DNA of 64,000 bases from Balneolales bacterium (GCA_007134845.1 SLKA01000006.1:1-64000); one strand, 5' to 3'; shown: positions 1-9,082, counted from the stretch's first letter. The notes: generated by a model from the sequence alone, not told the origin. Translations and numbers: made by a program.

Positions 1-173
1 TAACTAATTTATAAACTGCAAAAAGTTCGTTATGGATTATGGCATATAAGGAATTAATGCACAAGCAAATTCATTGCAAATGAGTGCACATGTGTCGATT
101 TCTTGTTCTTTAGCAGGGTGGGAGTGGAAGTTTTTCTCTTGTAAGGAAGCGTGGTATAAGTAATCTGATAATT
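1..173. other. Window edge, non-coding
   Basis: AT-rich stretch before the stop codon of the first minus-strand gene. I see no gene, RNA or clear terminator hairpin in it. It is probably the 3' flank of the two-gene minus-strand unit at 174-4796. Confidence 0.4.
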
Positions 174-3032
174 CTATTTCATGATGGTCATTTTTCGCGT
201 CTCCGATCGTCCGTTTGCCGAAAGCCTGTACAGATATACTCCGCTGCTCAGGCCCGCTACAGTATGCGTATCGAAGCGGATGCGGTGTCTTCCCTTGTCC
301 CGGTGCTCGTCCGCAAGCGTGGCAACCCGTCTCCCCGTTATATCATACACGTGAAGTGTTACCTGTCCGGCTTCCGGCAACGTGAACCCTATCACCGTTA
401 CCGGGTTGAATGGATTGGGATAGTTCTGGTCCAGAGCAAAATCCAGCGACATCCCGTGATCTGATTCACCGGGATTATCGGCAAACACCGGTCCCATCAC
501 CCTGATGGTATCCATTCCGGGATGCTCGACCACATAGTTCGATTCATCCAGCTTAAGGTCGATAATGCGGAAGTGTATAAGTCCCTCGTTTTCCGGAATC
601 AGTCGTAATGTTAAAATTTGCGAGGGATCTGTTTGCGAAGCCAGCTGGCCGGATGATGCGAACGCCAGCCGCAGCCTGCTTTGCGATAAATCATAATCCC
701 AGCCCTGTAGCCCGAATGATGTGTTGCCGGATTGAATCTCTGCCATTTCCAAGGAAATGGGGTCGCCGGGCAACATTCCACCGCCATCCGGCGGAAAATC
801 GATCTCCAAATCCAGGTAGATGGCGCTCCACGGCATATCCGATTGAACTGATTGATCAGTCTGCCCCACTTGGTCCGCATCATCCGAAAGCCCGGTTAGC
901 GACGATGTTCCGGTTACTGACGATGGTGTGGATGTAGACGAGGTCATGGGCTTGGAAGATGACATGGACTCAGACGATGGCACGGACTTGGACGATGGCC
1001 CGATCACCGTCAACAGAATATCCATATGCTGCTCTGCCAGGACCTGATCGTTCATCACCTGCAATGTGGCAATGACGGTATCTGCCAGAGCATCTCCGGT
1101 TTTCCGGATTGCAGCTGGTGGATTGTCACTTTGATCGACAGCGAAAAAACGGCTCCACTCCGGTCCCTTGTTGTTCAGATTGTCATCCACCGGAAACGGC
1201 GCGCCGTTATCCAGGTTCCCAAGCACCCGGGCGGCATCGTATGGGGTCACCTGGCCGTTTCCGGTCACATCTCCCAAAAACCGGTCAAAAGCCGTAATCG
1301 GAGCCGGTTGCAGGGTGTGTGCCAGCATCCAGAGAGCATCGTCCATCGACAGTTTACCCGTCCGGATGACATCGCCGTACGCCAGTCGTTCAATTGCCGG
1401 CCCCTCACCGGCCATCAGCTGAACGCTGTTGACAGGAGTGCCGCCGGCAGTGTTCATCGTGACCAGCCCAAGCCAGTCCAGGTCCTCCCAATGCACCGGG
1501 AACACAAATTTCTGCCGTGCATCGCCATCCGCTTTAACCAGGAATTCCACTACATTGCCGTTGTAGGTCTTGCCCAGAAACCCTATACCAAGCGGAAGAT
1601 CACTGTTGAACAGCACGAGTGCCACCTCACCCGAGACACCAACCATCTGATCCGCCCGAAACTCAAAGAATCGTGCACTGTGGAACGACACGCTGGCAGG
1701 TGCGCCGGGCCACTCCGGAATGGCATCGTAACTGCCCTGAAGCTGAGCGTCGGGATATTTCCAGCGTTCCGAGAAACCGTAGCTGTACAGGGAGCGGTCG
1801 CCCGATGCCAGATGCCAGAGATAGTTGCGCAGCAGCGACTGCTCAAGATCCGGGAGCGCGCCGGTGGAAGCCCCCATTCCGGCAACCGCTGATCCGTGCA
1901 CGTCCCCTGTTCCATAGGCACCGCCCGTTCCGTACACGCCCGCAATCTGGCTGCCCCGGTACTCTTCGATGACCCGCTCCATCGCTTCAAGCATGGGGAT
2001 ATTCCGGCCGGAGAGGAACTCCTCGCCGATTACATCCCACACATCCACCCAGAAACCGGGGCCGAAGTCCTCGTGATAATACAGCATAAAGGTGACGTGG
2101 CTGTAAGCCCGCGGGAAACGGGTATGTGGATTGCTGAAGATGCCGGCATCACCGCGAATGTAATTGTAGTAGTCGTTTACTTCGGGAAAGACAACGTTCT
2201 CCATCATGGTGGCGTCCATTTCCGTCCAGTGGTAATTTATATGGTTGCCGCTGAAGCAGTTGGTGGCATATTGGATCACATGCTTCAGTTCATGGGCGAT
2301 GGTGACCTTGAGCGCGCCCAGGATCTTGTCGTCATCGTCGTTGCGCTGGAAGTCCGGATCGGAAAACGTGCTGTTCACGAAAAACCGCGAAGGGGTCTGC
2401 GGATCGAAATAGCCATAGACTTTACTTCCATTCACCTCTTGAATATCCCCGAAAACAACGTCGAGCTGCGGGCCGATGGCCGGATTGCAGCGCGCGTTAT
2501 CCAGCGGATCGGTGTATCCGAGCTGCTCCACCTGGTAGCGGTAGGATGAGTCGGCGTATTGCGCCGCCAGCACGATGTAGTCCGGCACGCCCGGCTCGCC
2601 GATACCGGTCTCTTTGGTCCAGACGCTGTCGGGGCCCTCGGTGGTGTAGAGCAGACGGAAGCGTCCCGATTCCGATACGTAGGCGTGCACCTCATTGGTG
2701 TCCGCCACGGAAAGAATTGCGCTGGTTTCCGGGTCATGCGAGTCCCGGGTGGATGGGGCCTGAAAGTGCTGGTACGCGCCTGGAAGGAGCTGCGGGGTCG
2801 CCCCGGGATGAAGTTGCGGAGCCGGATGAAGCTGGTAATGCGGATCCGGGGCATGGAGCGGATCCGGCGAGAGGTCGTGCCCGGTCAGGTACGGTGTGAA
2901 ACAGCGGATGACACTGTCGCCGGACACCTCGGGGACGTCGGCCATGGCCGCACGCACCCCTGATCCACCCGCAACGACCAGAAAGGCCAGAAGGATCTTC
3001 AGAAAAGCAGGATGGGGAATGCTTGTTGCCAT
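174..3032 (-). CDS. Secreted zinc metallopeptidase-like protein with dockerin-like repeat and T9SS sorting domain
   Basis: Large exported protein. The frame opens at 3092, but the ATG at 3032 puts a good signal peptide (MATSIPHPAFLKILLAF) at the N-terminus, so I prefer it; numbering here is from 3092. A Pro/His-rich segment (about 75-110) precedes a gluzincin-type domain with HELKH at 267-271, followed by a conserved TEMDATMMEN block that may supply the third zinc ligand. A dockerin/EF-hand-like stretch (GDVTGNGQVTPYDAARVL) lies near residue 665 and a Ser/Thr-rich linker follows. The last ~75 residues are a T9SS type-A sorting domain starting NYPNPFNP, which predicts outer-membrane passage and surface attachment or release. 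Residues ~385-410 contain a Gly-rich 6-residue repeat. The upstream gene at 3102-4796 is a paralogue and probably co-transcribed. The substrate is unknown and peptidase activity is inferred from the motif only. Confidence 0.8.
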   Translation of the reverse strand: MATSIPHPAFLKILLAFLVVAGGSGVRAAMADVPEVSGDSVIRCFTPYLTGHDLSPDPLHAPDPHYQLHPAPQLHPGATPQLLPGAYQHFQAPSTRDSHDPETSAILSVADTNEVHAYVSESGRFRLLYTTEGPDSVWTKETGIGEPGVPDYIVLAAQYADSSYRYQVEQLGYTDPLDNARCNPAIGPQLDVVFGDIQEVNGSKVYGYFDPQTPSRFFVNSTFSDPDFQRNDDDDKILGALKVTIAHELKHVIQYATNCFSGNHINYHWTEMDATMMENVVFPEVNDYYNYIRGDAGIFSNPHTRFPRAYSHVTFMLYYHEDFGPGFWVDVWDVIGEEFLSGRNIPMLEAMERVIEEYRGSQIAGVYGTGGAYGTGDVHGSAVAGMGASTGALPDLEQSLLRNYLWHLASGDRSLYSYGFSERWKYPDAQLQGSYDAIPEWPGAPASVSFHSARFFEFRADQMVGVSGEVALVLFNSDLPLGIGFLGKTYNGNVVEFLVKADGDARQKFVFPVHWEDLDWLGLVTMNTAGGTPVNSVQLMAGEGPAIERLAYGDVIRTGKLSMDDALWMLAHTLQPAPITAFDRFLGDVTGNGQVTPYDAARVLGNLDNGAPFPVDDNLNNKGPEWSRFFAVDQSDNPPAAIRKTGDALADTVIATLQVMNDQVLAEQHMDILLTVIGPSSKSVPSSESMSSSKPMTSSTSTPSSVTGTSSLTGLSDDADQVGQTDQSVQSDMPWSAIYLDLEIDFPPDGGGMLPGDPISLEMAEIQSGNTSFGLQGWDYDLSQSRLRLAFASSGQLASQTDPSQILTLRLIPENEGLIHFRIIDLKLDESNYVVEHPGMDTIRVMGPVFADNPGESDHGMSLDFALDQNYPNPFNPVTVIGFTLPEAGQVTLHVYDITGRRVATLADEHRDKGRHRIRFDTHTVAGLSSGVYLYRLSANGRSETRKMTIMK

Positions 3033-3101
3033 TTGTTCAAAATACTGAGAAAACCAGACTCTTACACCCGAATGACTGCCGGTTTCAGGCATTTCTTCGC
3101 A

Positions 3102-4796
3102 TCAACGCAGAAACGTCATTTTGCCGGTCTTTTGCGTGCCCCCGGCACGCAGCCGATATATGTAAACGCCGGAGGCCAACCCTTTCGCATCGAACGGAAA
3201 CGAATACCGTCCCGGATCCGCTTCACCATCCATCAACAGCGCTACTTTTCTGCCGGTTGCATCGTACACGGTAAGGCGCACATATTCGCGTTCCGGAACA
3301 CTGAATGTGATGGTGGTTCCGGGATTCCCCGCGGCTTCGGTAAACGGATTGGGATAATTCTGCTCCAGCACAACCACGGCCGGGATGCTCTCAATGGTCA
3401 CATCCAGCTGGTAGGATGCCGGGCTGTTCCTGTCGGCATTGGCCACGACCAGCAGAAAAGAGTCCGCATCCGCCACGGAAAAGGGGGAAGCGGCCAGGGT
3501 GAATCCTCCCGGATCGGTGGCCGGAATCCACTCCCTCACGGTGCCGTCACGCTTGTAAGCCAACACGCCCATTCCAAAATTTCCGGGATCATGGACTGCC
3601 GTAACCGAGATCTGCCCGATCTGTACCGGTCCCGGATAGAACATCCGGTAGGCGGCCGACAGCGTGGAAAGCTGACCGGTATCCATGTGCGGGTCGGGTA
3701 CCGGGGTCGCGACCGGCTCAACGGCGGCGTCCGGATAGGCCGTCGACTCGGCAAAGCCGTACCCATCCACCGTGCGTCCACCCGAGGTGGCGTGCCAGAG
3801 GTGGCTTCGGACGAACAGTTCGCGGAAGCGGTCAGCGCCCAGGTCAGGATCGCTTCCGAGAGCCTGCCGCATGGCGCGGACCATCGGTAACAGCGGCTCG
3901 CGACGCACCTCCTCCCACACATCCACCCAATAATCCATACCCAGATGCTCGGCAAAGAACAGCGACCAGGTCACGTGGCTGTATGCTACCGGGGTGGATC
4001 TGCGCGGATTGCCGAAAATCCCCGCTGTGCCGCGAATATAGTGGTAGTAGTCATTGACCTGCGGATAGACGATGTTTTCCATCATCGTCGCGTCCATCTC
4101 AATCCAGTGCCAGCTGCCGGCATCGCCCTGCCAGCGGTTGGTGGCAAACTGGATGGAATGCTTGAGCTCGTGGGCAATGGTTACCTTGAGTGCGCCCAGC
4201 TGGCTGCCCTCGGGGTCATCGTTGGGCGGGAAATTGAGGAAGGTATTGTGGACCACAATGCGCGTGGTTTCGCCGTCGTGGATCGCTAAGCCATAATAAT
4301 CGGGCCCGATGTTCCGGAATTCAATTTTGAGCGGTTCTTGAGCGGTCGGATCCACAAAGCCGATATCTGCAACTTGCCGCTGCCACGAATAGTCCGCATA
4401 TTCCGCTGCCCGCTCTATGTAGTCCGGGATGCCGGAGTTGTTTTCGTCGGCAGCGGGAATAGCGTGGAATCCCTCACGATAGAACATCAGTCGAAATCTG
4501 CCCGAGGCTGACAGATACGTTTCCGCCGATTGTTGATCAAAGTAGGGGATTCCTTCGATTTTTTTACGGATGTGCGGCTCCACCAGCGCAGGATCTTCCC
4601 CATGCAGCATAATCCAGGGCGTCAGGCATTTGATCGGTTCGGAATCCGCCTTATTTTCTGTCGCTGCTGCCGGCACCGGAAAAACCGACCCGGCAACCAG
4701 CCGGCCCGGCAGTATCGGGCAGCCCAGGTGCAGCAGACAGACCAGAAGCAGACAGACCGGCAACCGGGTTGATAGGTAATGTGTAAATCGAGACAT
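3102..4796 (-). CDS. Secreted zinc metallopeptidase-like protein with T9SS sorting domain (paralogue of next gene)
   Basis: 564-residue exported protein. A hydrophobic signal sequence covers about residues 11-25. The central domain has HELKH at 209-213 and the same downstream blocks as its neighbour at 174-3032 (EMDATMMEN, VNDYYHYIRGTAGIFGNP, AYSHVTW, YWVDVWEEV), so the two are clearly tandem paralogues. The C-terminus is a T9SS sorting domain (NYPNPF then a DATGRKVALL-type strand and a GVYIYRL end). It lacks the dockerin-like segment and Ser-rich linker of the neighbour. The gap to the next gene is 9-70 bases depending on that gene's start, which suggests one operon. A Cys in the signal region (LHLGC) could be read as a lipobox, but the T9SS tail makes cleavage by signal peptidase I more likely. 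The substrate is unknown. Confidence 0.8.
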   Translation of the reverse strand: MSRFTHYLSTRLPVCLLLVCLLHLGCPILPGRLVAGSVFPVPAAATENKADSEPIKCLTPWIMLHGEDPALVEPHIRKKIEGIPYFDQQSAETYLSASGRFRLMFYREGFHAIPAADENNSGIPDYIERAAEYADYSWQRQVADIGFVDPTAQEPLKIEFRNIGPDYYGLAIHDGETTRIVVHNTFLNFPPNDDPEGSQLGALKVTIAHELKHSIQFATNRWQGDAGSWHWIEMDATMMENIVYPQVNDYYHYIRGTAGIFGNPRRSTPVAYSHVTWSLFFAEHLGMDYWVDVWEEVRREPLLPMVRAMRQALGSDPDLGADRFRELFVRSHLWHATSGGRTVDGYGFAESTAYPDAAVEPVATPVPDPHMDTGQLSTLSAAYRMFYPGPVQIGQISVTAVHDPGNFGMGVLAYKRDGTVREWIPATDPGGFTLAASPFSVADADSFLLVVANADRNSPASYQLDVTIESIPAVVVLEQNYPNPFTEAAGNPGTTITFSVPEREYVRLTVYDATGRKVALLMDGEADPGRYSFPFDAKGLASGVYIYRLRAGGTQKTGKMTFLR

Positions 4797-4874
4797 ATAT
4801 GATAAACCGTATTGAAGCGTTTTCTAAATTTACCATTATCGTACAGCGAAACAAATTACTGCCGGATCAAACGC

Positions 4875-5849
4875 ATGTCAGAGCAAATGATTTCACAACC
4901 GTATCGCGTCATCCTGTACTACAACTTCGCCCCGATTGCAGACCCGGCAGCGTGGATGGAAGATCACCGCCACCTTTGCCGCCGACTGGAGCTGATGGGA
5001 CGTGTGTATGTCTCGACAGAGGGGATCAACGGTACGCTGGCCGGGACGAACAGCCGCATCGAAGAGTACAAAAAGGCGCTTCGCTCCCTGGATGGATTCG
5101 GCGGCACCGAATTCAAGGAGGATCCCTGCGATCGCATTCCCTTCGCCCGGCTGAGTGTGAAACTTCGTCCGGAAATTGTGACACTTCGGGTGAATGAGCA
5201 GCTCGACCCGAATCGTGATGGCGGCAACCGGCTCCGGCCTGATGAATGGCGGCGCGTAATGGAATCCGGCGAGGACTATGTGATGATCGATGTGCGCAAC
5301 AACTACGAGTCGCGTATCGGCCATTTTGAAGGGGCATTGCGGCCGGATGTCGAGAATTTCTATGATTTCCCGAAGTGGCTGGACGAGTCCGGCATCGACA
5401 AAAACAAGAAGGTGCTGATGTACTGCACCGGCGGCATTCGCTGTGAAAAGTTCTCGGTTTTCATGAAAAAGCGGGGCTATGGGGATGTGAACCAGCTGCA
5501 CGGCGGCATCCTCAACTATGCGCGCGAGGAGGGTGGACGCCATTTCCGGGGCAAATGTTTTGTGTTTGATGACCGGCTGTTGGTGCCGGTCAACCCGGCC
5601 GATGAGGAACCGATCAGCTATTGCGATATCACCGGCGAACCTTGCGACACCTACATCAACTGTGCCAATATGGAGTGCAACCGGTTTTTTATCTGTTCTG
5701 AGAAAGGAGCGGAGTTGATGGAGGGGTCCTGCAGCGAAGCGTGCCGCCAGCATCCGCGTAAACGCCCGTTTGACCCGGAAAAGGCGTATGCCCCGTTTCG
5801 GCGATGGTACCACTACTTTGACAAATCCTTCAAGGAGCGTTCTGCCTGA
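4875..5849 (+). CDS. trhO: tRNA uridine(34) 5-hydroxylase, rhodanese family
   Basis: TrhO (YceA-type) forms 5-hydroxyuridine at position 34 of tRNAs using oxygen and a rhodanese-fold domain. The protein begins with the family's ferredoxin-like region (VILYYNFAPIADPAAWMEDH, then VYVSTEGINGTLAG). The rhodanese domain follows (DYVMIDVRNNYESRIGHFEGA), with the catalytic loop CTGGIRCEK at Cys184. The C-terminus is Cys-rich (CDITGEPC, CANMECN, CSEAC), as in longer family members. The frame is open from a TTG at 4812, but the ATG at 4875 matches the family start and gives 324 residues. It is divergent from the secreted-protein pair, sharing a ~78-base promoter region, and is followed by another tRNA/rRNA modification-type gene. 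Confidence 0.93.
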   Translation: MSEQMISQPYRVILYYNFAPIADPAAWMEDHRHLCRRLELMGRVYVSTEGINGTLAGTNSRIEEYKKALRSLDGFGGTEFKEDPCDRIPFARLSVKLRPEIVTLRVNEQLDPNRDGGNRLRPDEWRRVMESGEDYVMIDVRNNYESRIGHFEGALRPDVENFYDFPKWLDESGIDKNKKVLMYCTGGIRCEKFSVFMKKRGYGDVNQLHGGILNYAREEGGRHFRGKCFVFDDRLLVPVNPADEEPISYCDITGEPCDTYINCANMECNRFFICSEKGAELMEGSCSEACRQHPRKRPFDPEKAYAPFRRWYHYFDKSFKERSA

Positions 5850-5936
5850 CAAACACCTGAAATTTCTTGCCGGTGCCGCCGGTTCGAGTTCCCTTGCCCG
5901 TTCATTCAGACCCGCACTGCCATTAATACCAATCCG

Positions 5937-7106
5937 ATGACGAAGGCCATTCCATCTATCATACCCCATGCCGTTGCACCATTTCGCAATGTCCGGATCG
6001 TTCCGCCCTATGCGCGGCATCTGACATGCCGGGTGCAGCAGGGAGAGGTAGATATGGAGATCGGAGATTTTCTCATGCACCGGTTTCCATTCCGGTCGCG
6101 ATCCGGGTGGTTGGAGAGGCTGAACGATGGCCGGATTGTTCAGGGTGATGCGGTCCTGCAGCCTGGAATGCGGTTGCGGCCCGATCCGCCGCTTACTTTT
6201 TTTACACCGGCTCAGACGGAACCCTCCGTGCCGGATGAAGTCGCCATCCTGGAAGATACGGAGGACTACCTGCTGGTATACAAGCCCGCCCCGCTGCCGG
6301 TCCACCCCGGCGGACGATACAACAGGAACACCCTGACATCCATTCTCCACGAACTCACCGCACATACCGGCAACTCCGACCGGACTGGAGACCCTGTTCG
6401 GATTGAGAGCCCCGGCCGGATCGGGGGCCCCGGCCGCGCTAGTGACACCAACCACGCTAGTGACACCAGCCGCGCTAGTGACACCAACCACGCTAGTGAC
6501 CCCGGCCGCGCTGGTATCATCAATCACGATAATGCCCAGAATCGCGTGATTGTTCCGGGTCGAACTAGAGTGCTTCACCGTCTTGACTCCGTCACATCCG
6601 GACTGATACTTTTCGGACGCAGCAATTCTTTTTCCAAAAAAGTCAGGCAGGCTTTTGCTGATGGAAATGTGGAAAAAACATACCTGGCTGTTGTTTCCGG
6701 AACCCCAGGCGTGGACCGGATCACCATCGAAAAGCCCATCCGGAGAAAGGACGGCTATATTTTCGAATGTGCTTTGAATGGCAAAGCCTCATCTACGAGT
6801 TTTGACGTCCTGATTCGCGGTGAGCATGAATCCGGAAGCAGTGCCGCCCTGGTCAGGTGCAGACCGCAGACCGGACGCACACATCAGATCAGGCTCCATC
6901 TGCGCGAATGGGGACACCCGGTGATCGACGACCCGCTCTACGGATTTTCGCAGGTCCGGCAAGATTCCACCTCCGGCTGCCCGATGCAAAACTGGGGTAT
7001 CTCTCTGCTCCATCACACCCTGAAGTTTCCTCAACTGCATGTTGGGTATGATCTTTTTGACTATTTTCCACGACCGGATGTGCCGGGATGTCAACCGCAC
7101 GATTGA
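5937..7106 (+). CDS. RluA-family RNA pseudouridine synthase with in-frame repeat insertion
   Basis: Converts uridine to pseudouridine in rRNA or tRNA; which position cannot be told from sequence. The catalytic motif HRLDSVTSGLILFGRS places the catalytic Asp at residue 217, and the later RLUA signatures (TYLAVVSG, RCRPQTGRTHQIRLHL, GHPVIDDPLYG) are present. The N-terminal part (about 35-90) looks like a divergent S4-like or RluA-leader region. Between the VHPGGRYNRNTL block and HRLD, where relatives have a short loop, there are ~60 extra residues including four 6-residue repeats of the ASDTNH type, encoded by an 18-bp tandem repeat. The catalytic core is otherwise complete, so the enzyme is likely active. 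It starts 87 bases after trhO and may be in the same transcript. Confidence 0.88.
   Translation: MTKAIPSIIPHAVAPFRNVRIVPPYARHLTCRVQQGEVDMEIGDFLMHRFPFRSRSGWLERLNDGRIVQGDAVLQPGMRLRPDPPLTFFTPAQTEPSVPDEVAILEDTEDYLLVYKPAPLPVHPGGRYNRNTLTSILHELTAHTGNSDRTGDPVRIESPGRIGGPGRASDTNHASDTSRASDTNHASDPGRAGIINHDNAQNRVIVPGRTRVLHRLDSVTSGLILFGRSNSFSKKVRQAFADGNVEKTYLAVVSGTPGVDRITIEKPIRRKDGYIFECALNGKASSTSFDVLIRGEHESGSSAALVRCRPQTGRTHQIRLHLREWGHPVIDDPLYGFSQVRQDSTSGCPMQNWGISLLHHTLKFPQLHVGYDLFDYFPRPDVPGCQPHD
6438..6527 (+). repeat. In-frame 18-bp tandem repeat inside the RluA-family gene
   Basis: Four near-perfect copies of the 18-bp unit GCTAGTGACACCAACCAC begin at 6438, 6456, 6474 and 6492; a degenerate fifth unit follows at 6510. 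The period is exactly six codons, so copy-number change preserves the reading frame. It sits in a loop of the pseudouridine synthase before the catalytic Asp. Confidence 0.9.
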
Positions 7107-7248
7107 TTTGAAATGACGATCTGCAAAAACCGCTATTCCCCGCTTTTTAAGTCCCCAAAAAAACTGCGACCAAAAAAAACCGCTGCCATCATAATGCTGC
7201 TGCCACAGGAATAATCAATAATTATGTCGTTTATTTTATCCTGCACGT

Positions 7249-7256
7249 TATCTTTG
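7249..7256 (+). promoter_or_regulatory. Candidate Bacteroidota-type -7 box (TATCTTTG)
   Basis: TATCTTTG matches the TAnnTTTG -7 consensus of Bacteroidota primary sigma factors and lies 84 bases before the first ATG of the downstream lipoprotein frame, in an otherwise AT-rich gap. No good -33 TTTG is seen at the usual spacing, so this is tentative. Confidence 0.3.
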
Positions 7257-7339
7257 TTGGTGTCACTGTCACAATTCCACGATCAACGTGCTTACAGTCA
7301 ACAGACAACCATCGGACCGCAACGAACAGTCAGGTAACC

Positions 7340-8050
7340 ATGTCAACGCTCTTGCTCCTTTCCGGAATGCGGCCAAAGCACAGAACATCTGGTGTTCTCC
7401 GGTTGCAATGTGCTTGCCGCAAGCATTGCGTCACCCGACTTAATGGTATCCGCCGGTTGCGTGGCATTTGCCGGTTCCCTCTGATTCCGCTGCTACTGTC
7501 TGTTTTCTCTCTCCTGCTTCTGATCGCATCCTGCAGCCTGTTCGAAACCCGGGATCCGGAGGATCCTGGAACCACCACCGTACCGGTCTTTATTCAGCCA
7601 GACCGGCCCCAGGACGTCATCCAGAATCTGCAGAACGCCGTCAGGGCACTGAATGTGGATAACTACCGCCGCTGTCTGACCGAGAGTTTCGTCTATGAAC
7701 CCTCCTCGGTTGCTCAAAGCAGCAACCCCGATATCTGGCAGGGTTGGGGGTTTACAGAGGAGGAGGTCTATTTCAACAACATGCGCGCCGAGGCGGAGGG
7801 CTTGAGCGGACATGAACTGCAGTTGGAGAACCGCCGCTTTGTCCAAATTTCGCAGGATGAGGAGCAATTTGATGCCGACTACCGGATCAAGGTGCAGCAC
7901 AACCGACAGGGCCTTCCCGTCGAGGCAGAGGGCCGGATTCGCCTGTTTATCTCACGTGATGAATTCGGAAACTGGGCAATTGCGTCATGGAGCGATGCCG
8001 CCGAAGGAAGCGAATTCACCTGGAGTGATTTTCGGGCGGCGTTCCTCTAA
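7340..8050 (+). CDS. Putative lipoprotein with NTF2-like domain
   Basis: Up to 236 residues. A long hydrophobic stretch ends in a lipobox (LLLIASC, Cys65 from the first ATG), so the mature protein is predicted to be a lipid-anchored envelope protein of about 170 residues. The first ATG gives an unusually long n-region of ~45 residues; a start nearer the hydrophobic core (ATG at 7367 or a TTG at 7458) is possible. The mature part (QNLQNAVRALNVDNYRRCLTESFVYEP through SWSDAAEGSEFTWSDFRAAF) looks like an NTF2/SnoaL-like alpha+beta cone fold, as in many small Bacteroidota lipoproteins. No catalytic residues can be assigned and the function is unknown. Confidence 0.7.
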   Translation: MSTLLLLSGMRPKHRTSGVLRLQCACRKHCVTRLNGIRRLRGICRFPLIPLLLSVFSLLLLIASCSLFETRDPEDPGTTTVPVFIQPDRPQDVIQNLQNAVRALNVDNYRRCLTESFVYEPSSVAQSSNPDIWQGWGFTEEEVYFNNMRAEAEGLSGHELQLENRRFVQISQDEEQFDADYRIKVQHNRQGLPVEAEGRIRLFISRDEFGNWAIASWSDAAEGSEFTWSDFRAAFL

Positions 8051-8168
8051 AAAGAGTTGTTTTGTAAAGTCATTAAGCACGGCGTTGTAATGCCTGCCCT
8101 GCAGTCATCCTGTGGCCTTCGTTAGGAGCCGCATTCATTTCCACTGCCACTCATATTCGGCGCCACGA

Positions 8169-9065
8169 TCAAGCTTTGAGATAAGCACGCACAATGCGCT
8201 GAAACCGGTCCGGCTGATCCAAAAACGCATAATGGCCCGCCCGGTCGATACCGACCAGCGCACCGTTTTTCAATCCTCTCTCCATGCGCTCAGCCTGATA
8301 CCAGGGTGTAGCCTCATCCTCTTTGCCCCAAAGAAGTAACACCTCTTGTGATATGTGCGGCAGGCAGTACTCGAGATGTTCCGACACCGACTTGACAAAC
8401 GTCTCCCTCATTACACCATCAAGCTTCTGATAATCTGATGAACCCAGCGACTTCCAGACAGCCGTACCGCGAAGCCATTGCATTGCTTTTTCTTTCATAG
8501 TTCCTGGTAATATGAAGAATGGAGCTTTCAACAGCATGGCAATGACCCGGCGCCTGTAATAGGAAAAACTTCTTTCAGGTTTCATTCCGGCGCCGCCCGT
8601 GATGATGATTTTCTTCAGCTCCTCCTGACCCGCAATCGATGATTCTTTGCCCGAAGCCTCCGCATCAGTGCCACTGCCAGCCGTGCCGTTGCCGGCGCCG
8701 TTCACATCGCCGGTGCCTGCCGCCCATTTGAGTGTCATGCGACCTCCAAACGAATGCGCAAGCACGTCTGTCGGACCTCCAATGATCTCTTTGCCAAAGG
8801 CCCGGGCAAGTCCGGCGTAATCACCAACAGTCCAGGCTTTATCAGGAGGAGGCGACTCTCCGAAACCTGGAAGGTCGGGGATATAACAGGTGCGGATATC
8901 TGACAGCATCCGCGCCGCCGGAAGCATCACCCTGGAACTGCTTCCCCAGCCGTGCAGAATCAGCAGCGGCGGTCCGCTCCCGATCTTGTGATAAGCTACC
9001 GGTATTCCCTGATACTCAAATTTATCTGTGATATCCTGTGTCACTTTTTGGGGATCCTGTTTCAA
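8169..9065 (-). CDS. Alpha/beta hydrolase
   Basis: 298-residue alpha/beta-hydrolase-fold enzyme. It has the oxyanion segment LILHGWGSS, the nucleophile elbow AHSFGG with Ser105, an acidic residue in LLLWGKEDEATP (Asp250) and a catalytic His in RAGHYAFLDQP (His278), so the triad is complete. The substrate is not predictable. Between strand GRMTLKWAA and the next core strand ELKKIIITGG there is a ~33-residue Gly/Asn/Ser/Thr-rich insertion (about 116-148) that relatives do not need; it is built of loosely repeated 6-residue units. The gene starts 17 bases after the stop of recN on the same strand, so the two are likely co-transcribed. No signal peptide is visible, so it is cytoplasmic. Confidence 0.88.
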   Translation of the reverse strand: MKQDPQKVTQDITDKFEYQGIPVAYHKIGSGPPLLILHGWGSSSRVMLPAARMLSDIRTCYIPDLPGFGESPPPDKAWTVGDYAGLARAFGKEIIGGPTDVLAHSFGGRMTLKWAAGTGDVNGAGNGTAGSGTDAEASGKESSIAGQEELKKIIITGGAGMKPERSFSYYRRRVIAMLLKAPFFILPGTMKEKAMQWLRGTAVWKSLGSSDYQKLDGVMRETFVKSVSEHLEYCLPHISQEVLLLWGKEDEATPWYQAERMERGLKNGALVGIDRAGHYAFLDQPDRFQRIVRAYLKA

Positions 9066-9082
9066 TGCAGCATGTTTTTAAC

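Noticed and set aside
1026..1892. 288-codon plus-strand open frame
   Set aside because: It lies antisense to the secreted metallopeptidase-like gene and shows no recognisable domain; GC-rich codons in the opposite strand explain it.
3102..4796. Lipobox (LHLGC) in the second secreted protein
   Set aside because: The C-terminal T9SS sorting domain indicates a different route; the Cys follows an ordinary signal peptide core.
5870..5920. tRNA-like GGTTCGAGTTCC sequence
   Set aside because: Only the T-loop-like motif is present; no acceptor, D or anticodon arms can be formed around it.
6438..6527. CRISPR array
   Set aside because: Repeats are directly adjacent with no spacers and lie in frame inside a gene.
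4893..6578. Long minus-strand open frame (over 500 codons) with a repetitive start
   Set aside because: It is antisense to trhO and the RluA-family gene, both of which have clear family motifs. Its repeats (TSVVGV/TSAAGV) are just the reverse reading of the 18-bp minisatellite.
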